A DNA stretch of 61,676 nucleotides from Clostridium sp. 1001275B_160808_H3. Its GTDB lineage: Bacteria > Bacillota > Clostridia > Clostridiales > Clostridiaceae. A program made the position numbers and the translations under genes. Below the pieces are notes generated by a model that was not told the DNA's origin, searched no databases, and worked only from the letters and a program-made list of their open reading frames with translations. Below, piece after piece: positions 39,539 through 49,780 of the stretch. The stretch spans positions 1 to 61,676 of the forward strand of contig NZ_JADNAT010000021.1 of assembly GCF_015550425.1 (NCBI RefSeq), read 5' to 3'. The stretch's first letter is position 1. Each line of letters begins with the position of its first letter.

Positions 39539-41014
39539 TTATTCAATAATAAATCTCATAACGCTACATTTTGGAATTGTGAAGTTTAATCCTTTTTCTG
39601 TTACTATAAAATTATTAAATTCTTCAACATTAACTACATTTGGATTTTCAAATGTATTGCAAGCTGTCATTTCATTAGTTAATATATTTGCAGTAATATT
39701 TGTAGGTTTTTTACCTAATAATTCTGTTTCCACTTTATAATCATCAGTTATGGATAAGTTATTAATAGTAAATATTATTCTGCCATCTTTATCTATTGAA
39801 GCTGATTCATGTAAATTAGGTACTAAATTATCTTCTTCTAATCCTATTTCTTTAGTTTCAATATAACTTTCTAAAAGAGTTGCTTCTTGATGATCTTTAT
39901 ACATATTAAAGACGTGATATGTTGGTGTTAATACCATATTTTCGCCTTCTGTTAAAATAACAGATTGTAGTACATTTACAAGTTGAGCTATATTAGCCAT
40001 TTTTACTCTTTTTGAATTTTTGTTGAAAATATTTAAGTTAATACCAGCAATAAGGGCATCTCTCATTGTATTTTGTTGATATAAAAATCCTGGATTAGTT
40101 CCTGGTTCAACATCATACCAACTCCCCCATTCATCTACAATTAAACCAACTCGTTCTTCTTTATCGTATTTATTCATTATATTTATATGATTTTTTATAA
40201 ACTCATCTATTTTAAGAGTTTTTTTCAATGTTTTATACCAGGTTTCATTATCAAATTCTCTAGCGCTACCTTTATCAGACCATCCTCCAGGGAAAGTATA
40301 ATAATGCAAACTTAAACCATCCATAAAATTGCCAGCTATTTTCATTACCTCTTCTGTCCAATTATAATTATTGTCATTTGGACCACAAGCTATTTTATAT
40401 AATTTGTTTCCAGGATAATTTCTACAATAAGTTTGATATCTTCTATACATATTTGCATAGAAATCTGGCGTCATATTTCCACCGCAACCCCAATTTTCAT
40501 TTCCTACTCCAAAATATTTAACCTTCCAAGCTTCCTCATGTCCATTTTCTTTTCTAATATCAGCCATTGGAGATACACCATTAAAAGTTAGGTATTCTAT
40601 CCATTCTGACATTTCTTGAACTGTACCACTACCTAAATTTCCATTTATATAGGGTTCACATTCAAGTTGCCTACATAGCTCCATAAATTCATGTGTTCCA
40701 AAACTATTGTCTTCAATTGTTCCACCCCAGTGAGTATTTATAAGTTTTTTTCTTTTTTCTTTTGGCCCAATTCCGTCCTTCCAGTGATACTCATCTGCAA
40801 AACAACCACCTGGCCATCTTAAAACTGGTATTTTCATTTCTTTTAAAGCTTGTACAACATCTGTTCTCATACCATTTGTATTAGGTATATCAGAGTTTTC
40901 TCCAACATATATTCCTTCATAAATGCATCTTCCTAAATGCTCAGAAAAATGTCCATATATCTCCTTATTTATTTTTGAAATCTTTTTGTCAGTATTTATT
41001 ATATATTTAGCCAT
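39539..41014 (-). CDS. abfA: intracellular alpha-L-arabinofuranosidase, GH51
   Basis: 491 residues, no signal peptide, with the GH51 acid/base in [10 protein letters not shown] and nucleophile in [11 protein letters not shown]. Trims alpha-1,2/1,3/1,5-arabinosyl groups from imported arabino-oligosaccharides, feeding L-arabinose to AraA. It lies 115 bp after araA in the same direction; the ribosome site GGTGAGGAA is close to the ATG. Confidence 0.92.
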   Translation of the reverse strand: MAKYIINTDKKISKINKEIYGHFSEHLGRCIYEGIYVGENSDIPNTNGMRTDVVQALKEMKIPVLRWPGGCFADEYHWKDGIGPKEKRKKLINTHWGGTIEDNSFGTHEFMELCRQLECEPYINGNLGSGTVQEMSEWIEYLTFNGVSPMADIRKENGHEEAWKVKYFGVGNENWGCGGNMTPDFYANMYRRYQTYCRNYPGNKLYKIACGPNDNNYNWTEEVMKIAGNFMDGLSLHYYTFPGGWSDKGSAREFDNETWYKTLKKTLKIDEFIKNHINIMNKYDKEERVGLIVDEWGSWYDVEPGTNPGFLYQQNTMRDALIAGINLNIFNKNSKRVKMANIAQLVNVLQSVILTEGENMVLTPTYHVFNMYKDHQEATLLESYIETKEIGLEEDNLVPNLHESASIDKDGRIIFTINNLSITDDYKVETELLGKKPTNITANILTNEMTACNTFENPNVVNVEEFNNFIVTEKGLNFTIPKCSVMRFIIE

Positions 41015-41129
41015 TTCCTCACCTTTTGTTACCCTTTCTTGAATCGTATATTTTTATATTTATATTAATCTTAGTTTTTACATTAACTTTAAATTCACCT
41101 TGATTTTGAATTGTTTCAACATCAATTCA

Positions 41130-42623
41130 TTATTTATTTAACATCCAATAAATGCTATTCCATTTCAATTCATTTGAGAAATCTCTTATATTAGTATTTT
41201 CTCCTATTACAACTGCTTCTAAGCCATACATATCTGCAAGATAACATAATGATTCTGCATCAACTACATATGAAAATGAAGTATGATGAGCTCCACCAGC
41301 TAGTATCCAGGCTTCAGCTCCAACTTTTAATGATGGCTCTGGAGTCCATAAAACTCTTGCAACAGGAAGGTTTGGTAAATCTTTTTCTACTTCCTTAGCA
41401 TTTACTTCATTTATTATTAATCTCATTCTTCCGCCTAAATCTATTAATGAAGCACATACAGCTTTTCCTGATTGGCCACTAAATATAAGTCTAGCTGGAT
41501 CATTTTTATCTCCAATTGATAAAGGTTTTACATCTATTCTTGGCTTGTTTGCAGCAACCGTTGGACAAACTTCTAGCATATGAGCACCTAATATCATTTC
41601 ATTTCCTGGCTCAAAATGATAAGTATAGTCTTCCATAAATGATGTTCCAATATTATTTGACATTATCTTCATTAACCTTACTAATCCAGCAGTTTTCCAG
41701 TCCCCTTCTCCTCCAAATCCATATCCATCTTCCATAAGTCTTTGTACTGCAAGTCCAGGTAATTGTTCCATTCCATGTAGTACTTGGAAGTTGGTAGTAA
41801 ACGCTGTATAATCGCCTTTTTCTAGGAATCTTCTTAATGCAACTTCAACCTTAGCTTGATATTTTATAGCATTTCTAACACTGCCTTCTATTTTTCCTTC
41901 TTCACAAAAATCATATTTTTCTTCATAAATCTTAATTAATTCTTCTACTTCATTAGAAGTAACCTTTTCTATTTCCTCAACTAAATCACCAATCCCAAAG
42001 GCATCACAAGTCCATCCAAGTTTTATTGCAGCTTCAACCTTATCCCCTTCAGTTACAGCAACATTTCTCATATTATCATCAAATCTAGCTATTTTTATAT
42101 TTTGGCCTTCAACAAATGCAGCAGCAACAGACATCCACTTATTTATATCTTTATGAACTTCTTCATCTTGCCAATGTCCAACTATAACCTTTCTCTTGTT
42201 TCCCATTCTCGCATTTATAAATCCAAATTCTCTATCTCCATGTGCAGATTGATTCAAATTCATAAAATCCATATCCATAGTATCCCATGGTATATCTCTG
42301 TTAAATTGTGTGTGGAAGTGAAGTTGTGGTTTATTTAAGATTGATAAACCTCTAATCCACATTTTAGCTGGTGAAAATGTATGCATCCATGTAATTATTC
42401 CTGCACAATTTTCATCATTATTTGCTGCTAAGCAAACATCATATATTTCCTTAGCATTTCTAACTGTTGGCTTATAAATTATATTGTATTTAATGCTATC
42501 AACTTCATTTAATCCTTCTACAATTTTTTGAGAATCTACAGCAACTTGCTTTAATGTTTCTTCGCCATACAAATCTTGACTTCCTGTTACAAACCAAAAA
42601 CTATATTCTTTAACTCTTAACAT
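41130..42623 (-). CDS. araA: L-arabinose isomerase
   Basis: 497 residues, the full length for AraA, with the expected N-terminal WFVTGSQDLYGEE and later GHWQDEEVHKDI, NFQVLHGMEQLPGLAVQRLM, and HMLEVCP motifs that carry the metal-binding acidic and His residues. Converts L-arabinose to L-ribulose. Strong AGGAGGGG ribosome site. It is 118 bp after araD in the same operon. Confidence 0.95.
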   Translation of the reverse strand: MLRVKEYSFWFVTGSQDLYGEETLKQVAVDSQKIVEGLNEVDSIKYNIIYKPTVRNAKEIYDVCLAANNDENCAGIITWMHTFSPAKMWIRGLSILNKPQLHFHTQFNRDIPWDTMDMDFMNLNQSAHGDREFGFINARMGNKRKVIVGHWQDEEVHKDINKWMSVAAAFVEGQNIKIARFDDNMRNVAVTEGDKVEAAIKLGWTCDAFGIGDLVEEIEKVTSNEVEELIKIYEEKYDFCEEGKIEGSVRNAIKYQAKVEVALRRFLEKGDYTAFTTNFQVLHGMEQLPGLAVQRLMEDGYGFGGEGDWKTAGLVRLMKIMSNNIGTSFMEDYTYHFEPGNEMILGAHMLEVCPTVAANKPRIDVKPLSIGDKNDPARLIFSGQSGKAVCASLIDLGGRMRLIINEVNAKEVEKDLPNLPVARVLWTPEPSLKVGAEAWILAGGAHHTSFSYVVDAESLCYLADMYGLEAVVIGENTNIRDFSNELKWNSIYWMLNK

Positions 42624-42741
42624 ATTAACCCCTCCTAAATTCTACTTTAAATTAATTATTTTATGTCCTATAAAATAGCTTAAAAACTTTTTAATTCAAT
42701 CACTTGTTAATAAATACTTATCCATTTATCTATTGTGTTGA

Positions 42742-43437
42742 CTACTTTTGTCCGTAGTATGCATTTTCACCATGTTTTCTAAAGTAATGCTTATCTTGAA
42801 GTTCCTTATTTATTGGAGTTACATGATTATTTAAGTTTTCAGTTATAAGTGCCATTTTAGCAATTTCCTCTAAGACTACTGAATTTGATACTGCTTTACT
42901 TGGAGTCTCCCCCCAAGAAAAGGGCCCATGACTTCCAACTATTATTCCTGGAATGCTTAAAACTTCTATATTTCTTGATTCTAAAGTTTCAATTATTACA
43001 AATCCTGTATTTCTTTCATATTCAGTTTTTATTTCATTATTTGATAACATTCTAGTGCATGGAACTGATCCATAGAAAGTATCTGCATGAGTTGTTCCAT
43101 ATGAAGGAATATCTCTTTTTGCTTGTGCCCATGATGTTGCAAATGTGGAATGAGTATGAACTATCCCTCCTAAATTAGGAAACCTTTTATAAAGCTCTAC
43201 ATGAGTAATTGTATCTGATGAAGGTCTTAAATTTCCTTCAACTATATTTCCTTCTAAATCTACAACTACCATATCCTCTTCTTTCATTTTTTCATAGCTT
43301 ACTCCACTTGGTTTTATAACAATTAATCCATTTTCTCTGTCAATTCCACTAACATTTCCCCATGTTAAAACAACTAAATTATTTTTAACTAAAGCTAAAT
43401 TAGCTTCAAAAACTTCCTTTTTTAATGCTTCTAACAT
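42742..43437 (-). CDS. araD: L-ribulose-5-phosphate 4-epimerase
   Basis: 231 residues of the class II aldolase fold; zinc histidines are in THVELYK and [13 protein letters not shown]. Converts L-ribulose 5-phosphate to D-xylulose 5-phosphate, the end of the arabinose path. Nine bp separate it from araB; AGGAGGT ribosome site. Confidence 0.95.
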   Translation of the reverse strand: MLEALKKEVFEANLALVKNNLVVLTWGNVSGIDRENGLIVIKPSGVSYEKMKEEDMVVVDLEGNIVEGNLRPSSDTITHVELYKRFPNLGGIVHTHSTFATSWAQAKRDIPSYGTTHADTFYGSVPCTRMLSNNEIKTEYERNTGFVIIETLESRNIEVLSIPGIIVGSHGPFSWGETPSKAVSNSVVLEEIAKMALITENLNNHVTPINKELQDKHYFRKHGENAYYGQK

Positions 43438-43446
43438 AGTTACCTC

Positions 43447-45105
43447 CTAAAGTTTTCTCATTTTCTTTAGATCTTTCATCACATCGTTTTCACCCCTGCC
43501 GAAGTAATCGTGTAATCTATCATAATGAGCGTAAATTTTTGAATAAATTTCTACATTTTCTGGTATAGGAGTTATTACTTCATCTAGTAATCTTGGAATT
43601 ACTTTTGCTGCTTCATGTATTGAGTCAAATCCGCCATTTTCTTTCCCAGCTACAACTGCTCCAAACATAGCTGAGCCTAATGCTGGTGTTTGAGTGGATT
43701 TAGAAATTCTAATTGGAAGATTTGTTACATCAGCATAAATTTGAACTAACATTCTATTTTTTTGTGGTAATCCCCCACAAGTATATAGCTCATTTATTTC
43801 AACACCATATTCATTAAAAGTATCTACTATTTTTTTATGTCCATAAGCTGTTGATTCAATTAAGGCTCTATAAATTTCTTCTGGCTTCGTATTTAAATTT
43901 AAGCCTAATATAAATCCAGTTAAATCTGTATCAACTAAAACTGTTCTATTACCATTTAACCAATCTAAAGCTAAAAGACCTGAATCTCCTGGATTTAACT
44001 TTTCTGCTTTCATAGTTAAATATTGATGTATATTTAATCCCAGCTTGTCCGCTTTCTCTATATATGATTGTGGCACACAACTATTAACAAACCATGCAAA
44101 GATATCTCCTACAGCTGATTGTCCAGCTTCATATCCATAAAGACCTGGTATTATTCCATCTTCTACATAACCACAAATTCCTGGTACAACTACTTCTTTA
44201 TCTGATAAAACCATACTACATGTTGAAGTTCCCATAATCATAACCATTTTTCCTGGCTCTGTAACTCCCATAGCTGGCACAGCAACATGAGCATCTACAT
44301 TAGCTATTGCTATTGGCATTCCAGTCTTTAGTTTAAGTTTTTTAGCCATTTCTTCAGTTAACTCTCCTGCTCTTTCTCCTAAACTAGTAACTTCACAATC
44401 ATATTTATCTTCAAATAAATTTTCTAATCTTGGATCTAATGCTTTTAAAAACTCTTTTCTTGGAAATCCTTCTTGCTTATGCCAAACTGCTTTATATCCA
44501 GCTGTGCAACTATTTCTGGTTTCTTTACCTGTAAGTTGCATTATTACCCAATCTGTTGCTTCTATGAATTTATCTGTTGCTTCATAAACCTTTGAATCTT
44601 CATTTAGCACTTGCCATACCTTTGGAATAAACCATTCAGATGATATCTTTCCTCCATATCGACTTATAAATTTTTCACCCATATTATTTGCTATTTCATT
44701 TAACTTATTTGCTTCATCTTGAGCTGCATGATGCTTCCATAGCTTAACATAAGCATGAGGATTACTTTTGAATTCATCCAAATAACAAAGAGGAGTTCCA
44801 TCCTTTTTCATAGGTAATATTGTACATGCTGTAAAATCAATTCCAAGACCTATAATATCTTCTGCTTTTACACCTGATTTCTCAATTATCTTTGGAATAA
44901 TGTATTCCAATACATCCATATAATCCTTTGGATGTTGCAAAGCCCAGAAAGGCTCTAATTTTTTACCACAAGGAAGTTTTTCTGTCATAACAATATGAGG
45001 ATAAGTCATCATTTCTGAAACAACTTCTTCTCCTGTACTAACATTAAGTAGTAATGCTCTTGCAGATTCACTACCATAGTCAACTCCTATAGAATATTTA
45101 CTCAT
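43447..45105 (-). CDS. araB: ribulokinase
   Basis: 552 residues of the FGGY kinase family, with N-terminal [12 protein letters not shown], the [11 protein letters not shown] region, and the C-terminal [21 protein letters not shown] substrate-binding motif (TPALGSA) typical of AraB. Phosphorylates L-ribulose. First gene of the araB-araD-araA-abfA operon; its promoter region carries two AraR boxes. Confidence 0.95.
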   Translation of the reverse strand: MSKYSIGVDYGSESARALLLNVSTGEEVVSEMMTYPHIVMTEKLPCGKKLEPFWALQHPKDYMDVLEYIIPKIIEKSGVKAEDIIGLGIDFTACTILPMKKDGTPLCYLDEFKSNPHAYVKLWKHHAAQDEANKLNEIANNMGEKFISRYGGKISSEWFIPKVWQVLNEDSKVYEATDKFIEATDWVIMQLTGKETRNSCTAGYKAVWHKQEGFPRKEFLKALDPRLENLFEDKYDCEVTSLGERAGELTEEMAKKLKLKTGMPIAIANVDAHVAVPAMGVTEPGKMVMIMGTSTCSMVLSDKEVVVPGICGYVEDGIIPGLYGYEAGQSAVGDIFAWFVNSCVPQSYIEKADKLGLNIHQYLTMKAEKLNPGDSGLLALDWLNGNRTVLVDTDLTGFILGLNLNTKPEEIYRALIESTAYGHKKIVDTFNEYGVEINELYTCGGLPQKNRMLVQIYADVTNLPIRISKSTQTPALGSAMFGAVVAGKENGGFDSIHEAAKVIPRLLDEVITPIPENVEIYSKIYAHYDRLHDYFGRGENDVMKDLKKMRKL

Positions 45106-45160
45106 AAATTCCCCTCCATTTTACATACAAAATATAAAACATTTAAAACACTACACATCA

Positions 45161-45200
45161 GTACGTACAATTATATATTTATTATAAATGTTACGTACAA
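45161..45200. promoter_or_regulatory. pair of AraR operator boxes upstream of araB
   Basis: GTACGTACAA at 45161-45170 and TTACGTACAA at 45191-45200 resemble half or whole AraR boxes (ATTTGTACGTACAAAT-like). Their spacing of 30 bp is about three helical turns, suitable for cooperative binding. A related palindrome lies upstream of araR (46439-46454). Confidence 0.75.
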
Positions 45201-45283
45201 TTAAATGATAGCAAATAAAATTTATATTGTAAACATTTTAAAGTAACATATTTTTGCATTTTTCAGAAAATTATATTTTAAAT

Positions 45284-45320
45284 AAAAAAAGTATGTTTAA
45301 CACTTTGTTAATACATACTT
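45284..45320 (-). terminator. terminator of araR
   Basis: AAGTATGT (45289-45296) pairs with ACATACTT (45313-45320), with further TTAAC/GTTAA pairing inside, and gives a run of seven T on the minus strand. It follows the araR stop and separates it from araB. Confidence 0.75.
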
Positions 45321-45338
45321 CTATTTATGATTCAATAT

Positions 45339-46418
45339 TTATATTTTTCTGACACTATCCTTTTTAACTATTTCTGGATCATATATATAATTTGCTTTAT
45401 CTTTTTCCTTGTTTATTAATGAAACTAGAATTTCTGCTGCTTTTTTTCCCATTTTTTCTTTAGGATGGTTTATAGTAGTTATACCATAATCTAATATTTC
45501 AGAAATAGTTTCGTCATTATCGTAACCTACAATGGATAAATCTTCTGGTATTTTTAAGCCTAGTTCTTTAGCCACTTTAATTACTTTTATGGCTGTTTTA
45601 TCATTATAACATACAACTGCTGTTGGTCTATCCCCTCTACTTAATAGGTTCTTTGCAAAAGCATATACATAAAAATCTTCTTCGTAAGTTTTAAAATTCC
45701 CTATTATTGTACTATCAATTTCTATTTTATTTTTTTCTAATGCTTTTAAATAACCCTTTTTACGCTCTAACCCCTGTATATCATCTTCTTTAAAAATTCC
45801 AGCTATTTTTTTATGACCTAAATTAATTAAATAATCACAAAGTGTATAAGTTCCCTTTTTATCATCCATTATAACATAAGATTGGTTTTCCTTATCATAT
45901 GTTGCATTTATCATAAGATAAGGTATATTGTTTTTATCTATTTCTGCGTAGTAATCTTCATTAGTATTTCCTAAGGCACTTGCTGTTGGTTCAATTATTG
46001 CTCCAGCAACATCATATTCTAATAGCTTTTTTAATTGCTCTCTTTCCTTAGCCTTTTCATTATTAGTATTTAACAATAATATATCATAACCATTTTCATT
46101 TAATGCTTCCTGAATACCTTTAATTAAATATGGGAATATATACTCAGATATATATGTAGTTATTACTATAACAAGCTTACTATGTGTCTTTTTTAATTTA
46201 TCTAATTTTTTAGCATAAGCACCTTTGCTTTTTTCTCTATAAATATAGCCTTCTTTTTCTAGTTCTACTATAGATTGCCTTACTGTATGCCTACTTACAG
46301 AAAAAATTTGCCCAATTTCTTGTTCTGTTGGTAGCTTTTCATTTTCCTTTATTTCTCCTGATGATATTTTATCTTTATAAAATTCAAATATTTCAATGTA
46401 TTTTATTTTTTTATCCAT
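45339..46418 (-). CDS. araR: arabinose repressor AraR, GntR-type DNA binding with LacI-type sensor
   Basis: 359 residues: N-terminal winged helix of the GntR family (about 1-75; LPTEQEIGQIFSVSRHTVRQSIVELEKEG) fused to a periplasmic-binding-protein-like sugar sensor (about 85-355). This fusion is the hallmark of AraR. It is expected to release its boxes on binding L-arabinose. Separate from the operon it controls, with its own promoter and an AraR-like palindrome just upstream, so probably autoregulated. Confidence 0.93.
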   Translation of the reverse strand: MDKKIKYIEIFEFYKDKISSGEIKENEKLPTEQEIGQIFSVSRHTVRQSIVELEKEGYIYREKSKGAYAKKLDKLKKTHSKLVIVITTYISEYIFPYLIKGIQEALNENGYDILLLNTNNEKAKEREQLKKLLEYDVAGAIIEPTASALGNTNEDYYAEIDKNNIPYLMINATYDKENQSYVIMDDKKGTYTLCDYLINLGHKKIAGIFKEDDIQGLERKKGYLKALEKNKIEIDSTIIGNFKTYEEDFYVYAFAKNLLSRGDRPTAVVCYNDKTAIKVIKVAKELGLKIPEDLSIVGYDNDETISEILDYGITTINHPKEKMGKKAAEILVSLINKEKDKANYIYDPEIVKKDSVRKI

Positions 46419-46438
46419 GCCTTAACTACCTTTCATAT

Positions 46439-46454
46439 ATTGTACATACAATTA
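46439..46454. promoter_or_regulatory. AraR box upstream of araR
   Basis: ATTGTA-CA-TACAAT is a two-base-centred dyad lying 21 bp upstream of the araR start, overlapping its likely promoter. It matches the half-sites of the pair upstream of araB. Confidence 0.7.
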
Positions 46455-46595
46455 TATTATATTTTGAAAGTTAATTGCAATATATTATTTAATGTATAAT
46501 TTTTTTGAATGAATATTTATTTATGTATTTAGTTTGAATATTATAAATTATTTTAGTTAATAATCAAGATAGATTATTAACGGGAGGCCAATATT

Positions 46596-47315
46596 TTGGA
46601 AAGAAAAAAACGAATACTAATTCTATCTCTTGTACTTTTTTTACCTACATGCTTGCTAGTTTATCAAATATATTATAAATCTACACAACAAACAAAAGTT
46701 AATAGTAATTCTATTTTAAATTTAGAAACTGATGATAAATACACTTTAAATAATCCTCAAAGAATTAACTTTAAAAAAGCTGATACTGAAGTATCTTCAG
46801 ATGATTATTTGCAACATCCAAATGATAATAGTAATAATGAAAATGGAGATACTAACCCAGCCGAAAAAGATACCATCCCATCAGACTCAACTAAACCATC
46901 ATCAGGTGATACAGAAATAACCCAAAATGCTTTTAAGTCTATTTCAATAGATTCTTATAAATCAAATTTAACAACTTCTACATATAAAGTTCAATCTGGA
47001 GATACTATAAGTAAAATCCTAAGAACTTATGAAGGTACCTGTAACTATACGACTGGAGTTAAACATTTAAAGTTGCTTAACCCACAAGTAGATTTAGACA
47101 ATCTAGAAATCGGTTCTTTTATTAACTTACCAGACAAAGCGCTTGCAAATGGAAGATTATATAAAGTTATATCTGGAGACACTTGGTATAAACTAGCTAA
47201 ATCAAACTATCCTGAATACAGGACCGATGATATTATAAAATTTTTAATATCTATTAATAATTTACCCAATTCTGATCTTCCACTCGGTGAAAATGTATTT
47301 TTACCTAATTTATAA
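46596..47315 (+). CDS. membrane-anchored protein with two LysM domains
   Basis: 239 residues starting from TTG (GGGAGG upstream). An uncleaved-looking membrane anchor (about 7-25) is followed by a low-complexity, N/D/S/T-rich linker (about 30-125) and two LysM domains (about 132-182 with YKVQSGDTISKIL; about 189-238 with YKVISGDTWYKLA). LysM binds peptidoglycan, so this is a cell-wall tether or a spore/wall factor without a catalytic domain. Divergent from araR, with a strong bidirectional terminator between it and the hsp18 gene. Confidence 0.85.
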   Translation: MERKKRILILSLVLFLPTCLLVYQIYYKSTQQTKVNSNSILNLETDDKYTLNNPQRINFKKADTEVSSDDYLQHPNDNSNNENGDTNPAEKDTIPSDSTKPSSGDTEITQNAFKSISIDSYKSNLTTSTYKVQSGDTISKILRTYEGTCNYTTGVKHLKLLNPQVDLDNLEIGSFINLPDKALANGRLYKVISGDTWYKLAKSNYPEYRTDDIIKFLISINNLPNSDLPLGENVFLPNL

Positions 47316-47393
47316 AGTTTATTATTAAATCTGTAATTTAAATTTCATCTTACATATATGATCTGACTTCATAAGCTCATATCAATTTAATAA

Positions 47394-47445
47394 AATCAAA
47401 AAAGTTCTATAAATAACTGTGGTAATTTATAGAACTTTTTTGATT
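47394..47445. terminator. 21-bp perfect bidirectional terminator
   Basis: Arms 47394-47414 and 47425-47445 are exact complements with a 10-base loop and include a TTTTTT run on each strand. Serves the LysM gene (plus) and the small heat-shock gene (minus). Confidence 0.85.
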
Positions 47446-47462
47446 GTTAATTATAGTATATA

Positions 47463-47921
47463 CTATTTAACTTCTATTTTCTTAATATTAGAAACTTCTT
47501 TATTTAGCTTAGGTAAGTTTACTTTAAGAACTCCATTATCAAAATTTGCATCTATCTTATCATCTTCAATATTATCTACATAAAAGCTTCTCTTGAATTC
47601 TCCGTAACTTCTTTCTTGCCTTACGTAATTATCCTTTTTATCTTCTACGAAACTGTTTCTCTTAGCAGAAATAGTTAAGTATCCATCACTATAATTTATA
47701 TCAATATCTTTTTTATCAACTCCTGGTAAATCAGCTTCAATGATATACTCATTGTCTGTTTCTTTTAAGTCTACAGAAAAATTATTTTTCACTAGACCAA
47801 AAGGAGCAATACTAAATGAATTAAAGAAATCATCATTAAAGAAATTATTTACCATGTTTTCAAAATCATCTCCTTTTCTTTGTACATAATTATTTTTCTT
47901 CCAAGGAACCATTTCAAACAT
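47463..47921 (-). CDS. hsp18: small heat-shock protein, Hsp20/alpha-crystallin (Hsp18)
   Basis: 152 residues with an alpha-crystallin domain (about 47-145; the LPGVDKKDIDINYSDGYLTI and KVNLPK motifs are present) and an N-terminal region (MFEMVPWKKNN...) like clostridial Hsp18. ATP-independent chaperone that holds unfolding proteins. The promoter carries a CtsR box, in line with the regulation of hsp18 in C. acetobutylicum. Confidence 0.92.
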   Translation of the reverse strand: MFEMVPWKKNNYVQRKGDDFENMVNNFFNDDFFNSFSIAPFGLVKNNFSVDLKETDNEYIIEADLPGVDKKDIDINYSDGYLTISAKRNSFVEDKKDNYVRQERSYGEFKRSFYVDNIEDDKIDANFDNGVLKVNLPKLNKEVSNIKKIEVK

Positions 47922-48009
47922 ACTAAAAACCTCCTTTAATATTAAAATTATAGTTTGAAATTATTTTTATAGTAAATTAAATTTATTTACTATTTCTTTT
48001 TACAATTTA

Positions 48010-48039
48010 ATTATAAAACTAAGGTCAAAGAAAGTCAAG
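48010..48039 (-). promoter_or_regulatory. hsp18 promoter with CtsR operator
   Basis: Minus strand: -35 TTGACT (48033-48038), 17-bp spacer, -10 TATAAT (48010-48015). Overlapping the -35, the plus strand reads GGTCAAA-GAA-AGTCAAG (48023-48039), which fits the CtsR consensus RGTCAAANANRGTCAAA with one difference. CtsR would block RNA polymerase until heat stress. Confidence 0.85.
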
Positions 48040-48087
48040 GTTAGATTTGATTTTTATTGTTTAAAAATTCATTTATAGAAAATGAAA

Positions 48088-48124
48088 AGTATCTATTATT
48101 CTCTTGCTTGAAAATATAGATACT
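48088..48124 (-). terminator. terminator of the transglutaminase-like gene
   Basis: AGTATCTAT (48088-48096) pairs with ATAGATACT (48116-48124). It lies downstream of the 48207-48851 gene and ends in TTTTCATTTT on the minus strand. Confidence 0.5.
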
Positions 48125-48206
48125 AATTAAATAAATTATAGTTCTTTAATTCTTAAAATTTCTAATTTTGATAATATTTCTATTCATCAAATGTCTTATA
48201 AAATTT

Positions 48207-48851
48207 TTATAAATAAACTTTTTTTATAGGACTAATTGCTTGATAATGCCTTTTTAAAAATTCATCTGGATTATCGAATATACCGAAATCTCTTACTATA
48301 CCTTCCTTTTGTATATAGGTATCATTTTCATTCCAATAAATAATAGGATTTTTAAAATTATCTGTTGCAACTCCATATCCACAAAAAGAGTTTGTACAAC
48401 TTGAAAATTTACTTTGTAGATTATTTAAATATTTTATATCCAAAATAAAGCCTTCTAAGTTATACCATTTAGAATTATAATAAACCTCAACCCAACTATG
48501 GACTATTTCTTTAGGTGCAAGCTCATAATAAAATCCCTCCATAGCTCCTTTTTGTAATGATTTGTCTATAGTAAAACCATGAATTCTACATTTAATACCT
48601 ACAGCACGGAATAAAGCCATAAGTAAAATACCTTTTGTATTACATTGTCCATAACCATCTTCTAAAACTTTTGAAGCTGAGATAGCGTCATCTTCATTAT
48701 ATCCAAATTCAATATCATCCCTTACATAATTATATATTTTAAGAATTTTATCATAATCACTTAGCTTAATCCATTTTTCTTTTTCTATTAAACTACTTAT
48801 ACAACTTGCAGAAAAGTTTAAAAGTTTAGTTTCTTCTAAATATCTCATCAT
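48207..48851 (-). CDS. transglutaminase-like cysteine peptidase-fold protein
   Basis: 214 residues from the ATG at 48851 (GGAGG about 9 bases upstream). The transglutaminase-core triad is visible: Cys in GYGQCNTKGILLMALF, His in IVHSWVEVYY, and an Asp in the following strand (LEGFILDIKY). No signal peptide, so it is cytoplasmic. Proteins of this kind are amide-bond hydrolases or transferases of unknown substrate. 35 bp after, and same direction as, an AraC-family regulator gene, so the pair may be an operon. Confidence 0.82.
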   Translation of the reverse strand: MMRYLEETKLLNFSASCISSLIEKEKWIKLSDYDKILKIYNYVRDDIEFGYNEDDAISASKVLEDGYGQCNTKGILLMALFRAVGIKCRIHGFTIDKSLQKGAMEGFYYELAPKEIVHSWVEVYYNSKWYNLEGFILDIKYLNNLQSKFSSCTNSFCGYGVATDNFKNPIIYWNENDTYIQKEGIVRDFGIFDNPDEFLKRHYQAISPIKKVYL

Positions 48852-48886
48852 AAAATATAGCCTCCATTTCATTTATTAGCTATATT

Positions 48887-49657
48887 TTATTCTATTTTGC
48901 AATTATACACTTTCAAAAATACGCTATCTTTACGAATATTTTTAGCTGACATTCCCGTTAACTTCTTACTTGTATATGCAAAATGTGATGGGCTATCAAA
49001 TCCTGATTTCATTGCTGCATCTGTTATATTCCCACTTTCCAATAAATACATGTAGGCTCTTTTCAATTTGCATAACACAATGTAGCTTTTAAGAGGTATT
49101 CCTACATTTTCCTTGAATAAATGAGATACTCTACTTTCAGATAATGAAACAATTTTAGAAAACTCTTCTAATGAGTTTATTTCATAATCATAATTATCCA
49201 TAGCCTTTAATATCTCAATAATTCTATCATCGTACTTAATTCTTTCATTTACTTTTATTCCTAAGATACTAAATAGTAAAAAAGTAAATTCAATATATTT
49301 TTCCATATTCAAGTTTTTTATTACTTGTTGAAGTGTTTCTTGAAATAAAGTAACTTCTTCACAATCAAGAATATAATAATCTTCTTCAAACAAGTATTTA
49401 CTTCTAAATTCTTGAGCAATATCCGATGTTGCATCTATAAGCATTGTAAAATGAATAATGTTATCTGAATAAAAACGATGTTCTACATCAGTATTTACAA
49501 TTATACATTTGCAAGATATATTTTTTCCTTTTATATTTATATTTAAATTATCTTTATAACTCATAAATAATTGAAGCATATAATGTTTGTGTGATTCAGC
49601 ATTAATTGAATTTGTAAAAGCTGATATATAGCTTTCTCCCATAAAAATATAATTCAT
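48887..49657 (-). CDS. AraC-family transcriptional regulator
   Basis: 256 residues with an N-terminal cupin-like domain (about 1-110), and a C-terminal AraC domain (about 160-250; LEEFSKIVSLSESRVSHLFKE and SGFDSPSHFAYTSKKLTGMS). It precedes the transglutaminase-like gene by 35 bp and may control it. Ligand unknown. Confidence 0.85.
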   Translation of the reverse strand: MNYIFMGESYISAFTNSINAESHKHYMLQLFMSYKDNLNINIKGKNISCKCIIVNTDVEHRFYSDNIIHFTMLIDATSDIAQEFRSKYLFEEDYYILDCEEVTLFQETLQQVIKNLNMEKYIEFTFLLFSILGIKVNERIKYDDRIIEILKAMDNYDYEINSLEEFSKIVSLSESRVSHLFKENVGIPLKSYIVLCKLKRAYMYLLESGNITDAAMKSGFDSPSHFAYTSKKLTGMSAKNIRKDSVFLKVYNCKIE

Positions 49658-49780
49658 AATAACTCTCCTAAAAAATTAAGTTATAAAATTCATTACTAAT
49701 TATAAGATACGATTCCTTTAATTAGTCTTATAACTTAATTATATAAGAAGCTGTATTAAAATTCATTCTAAATACAATAA

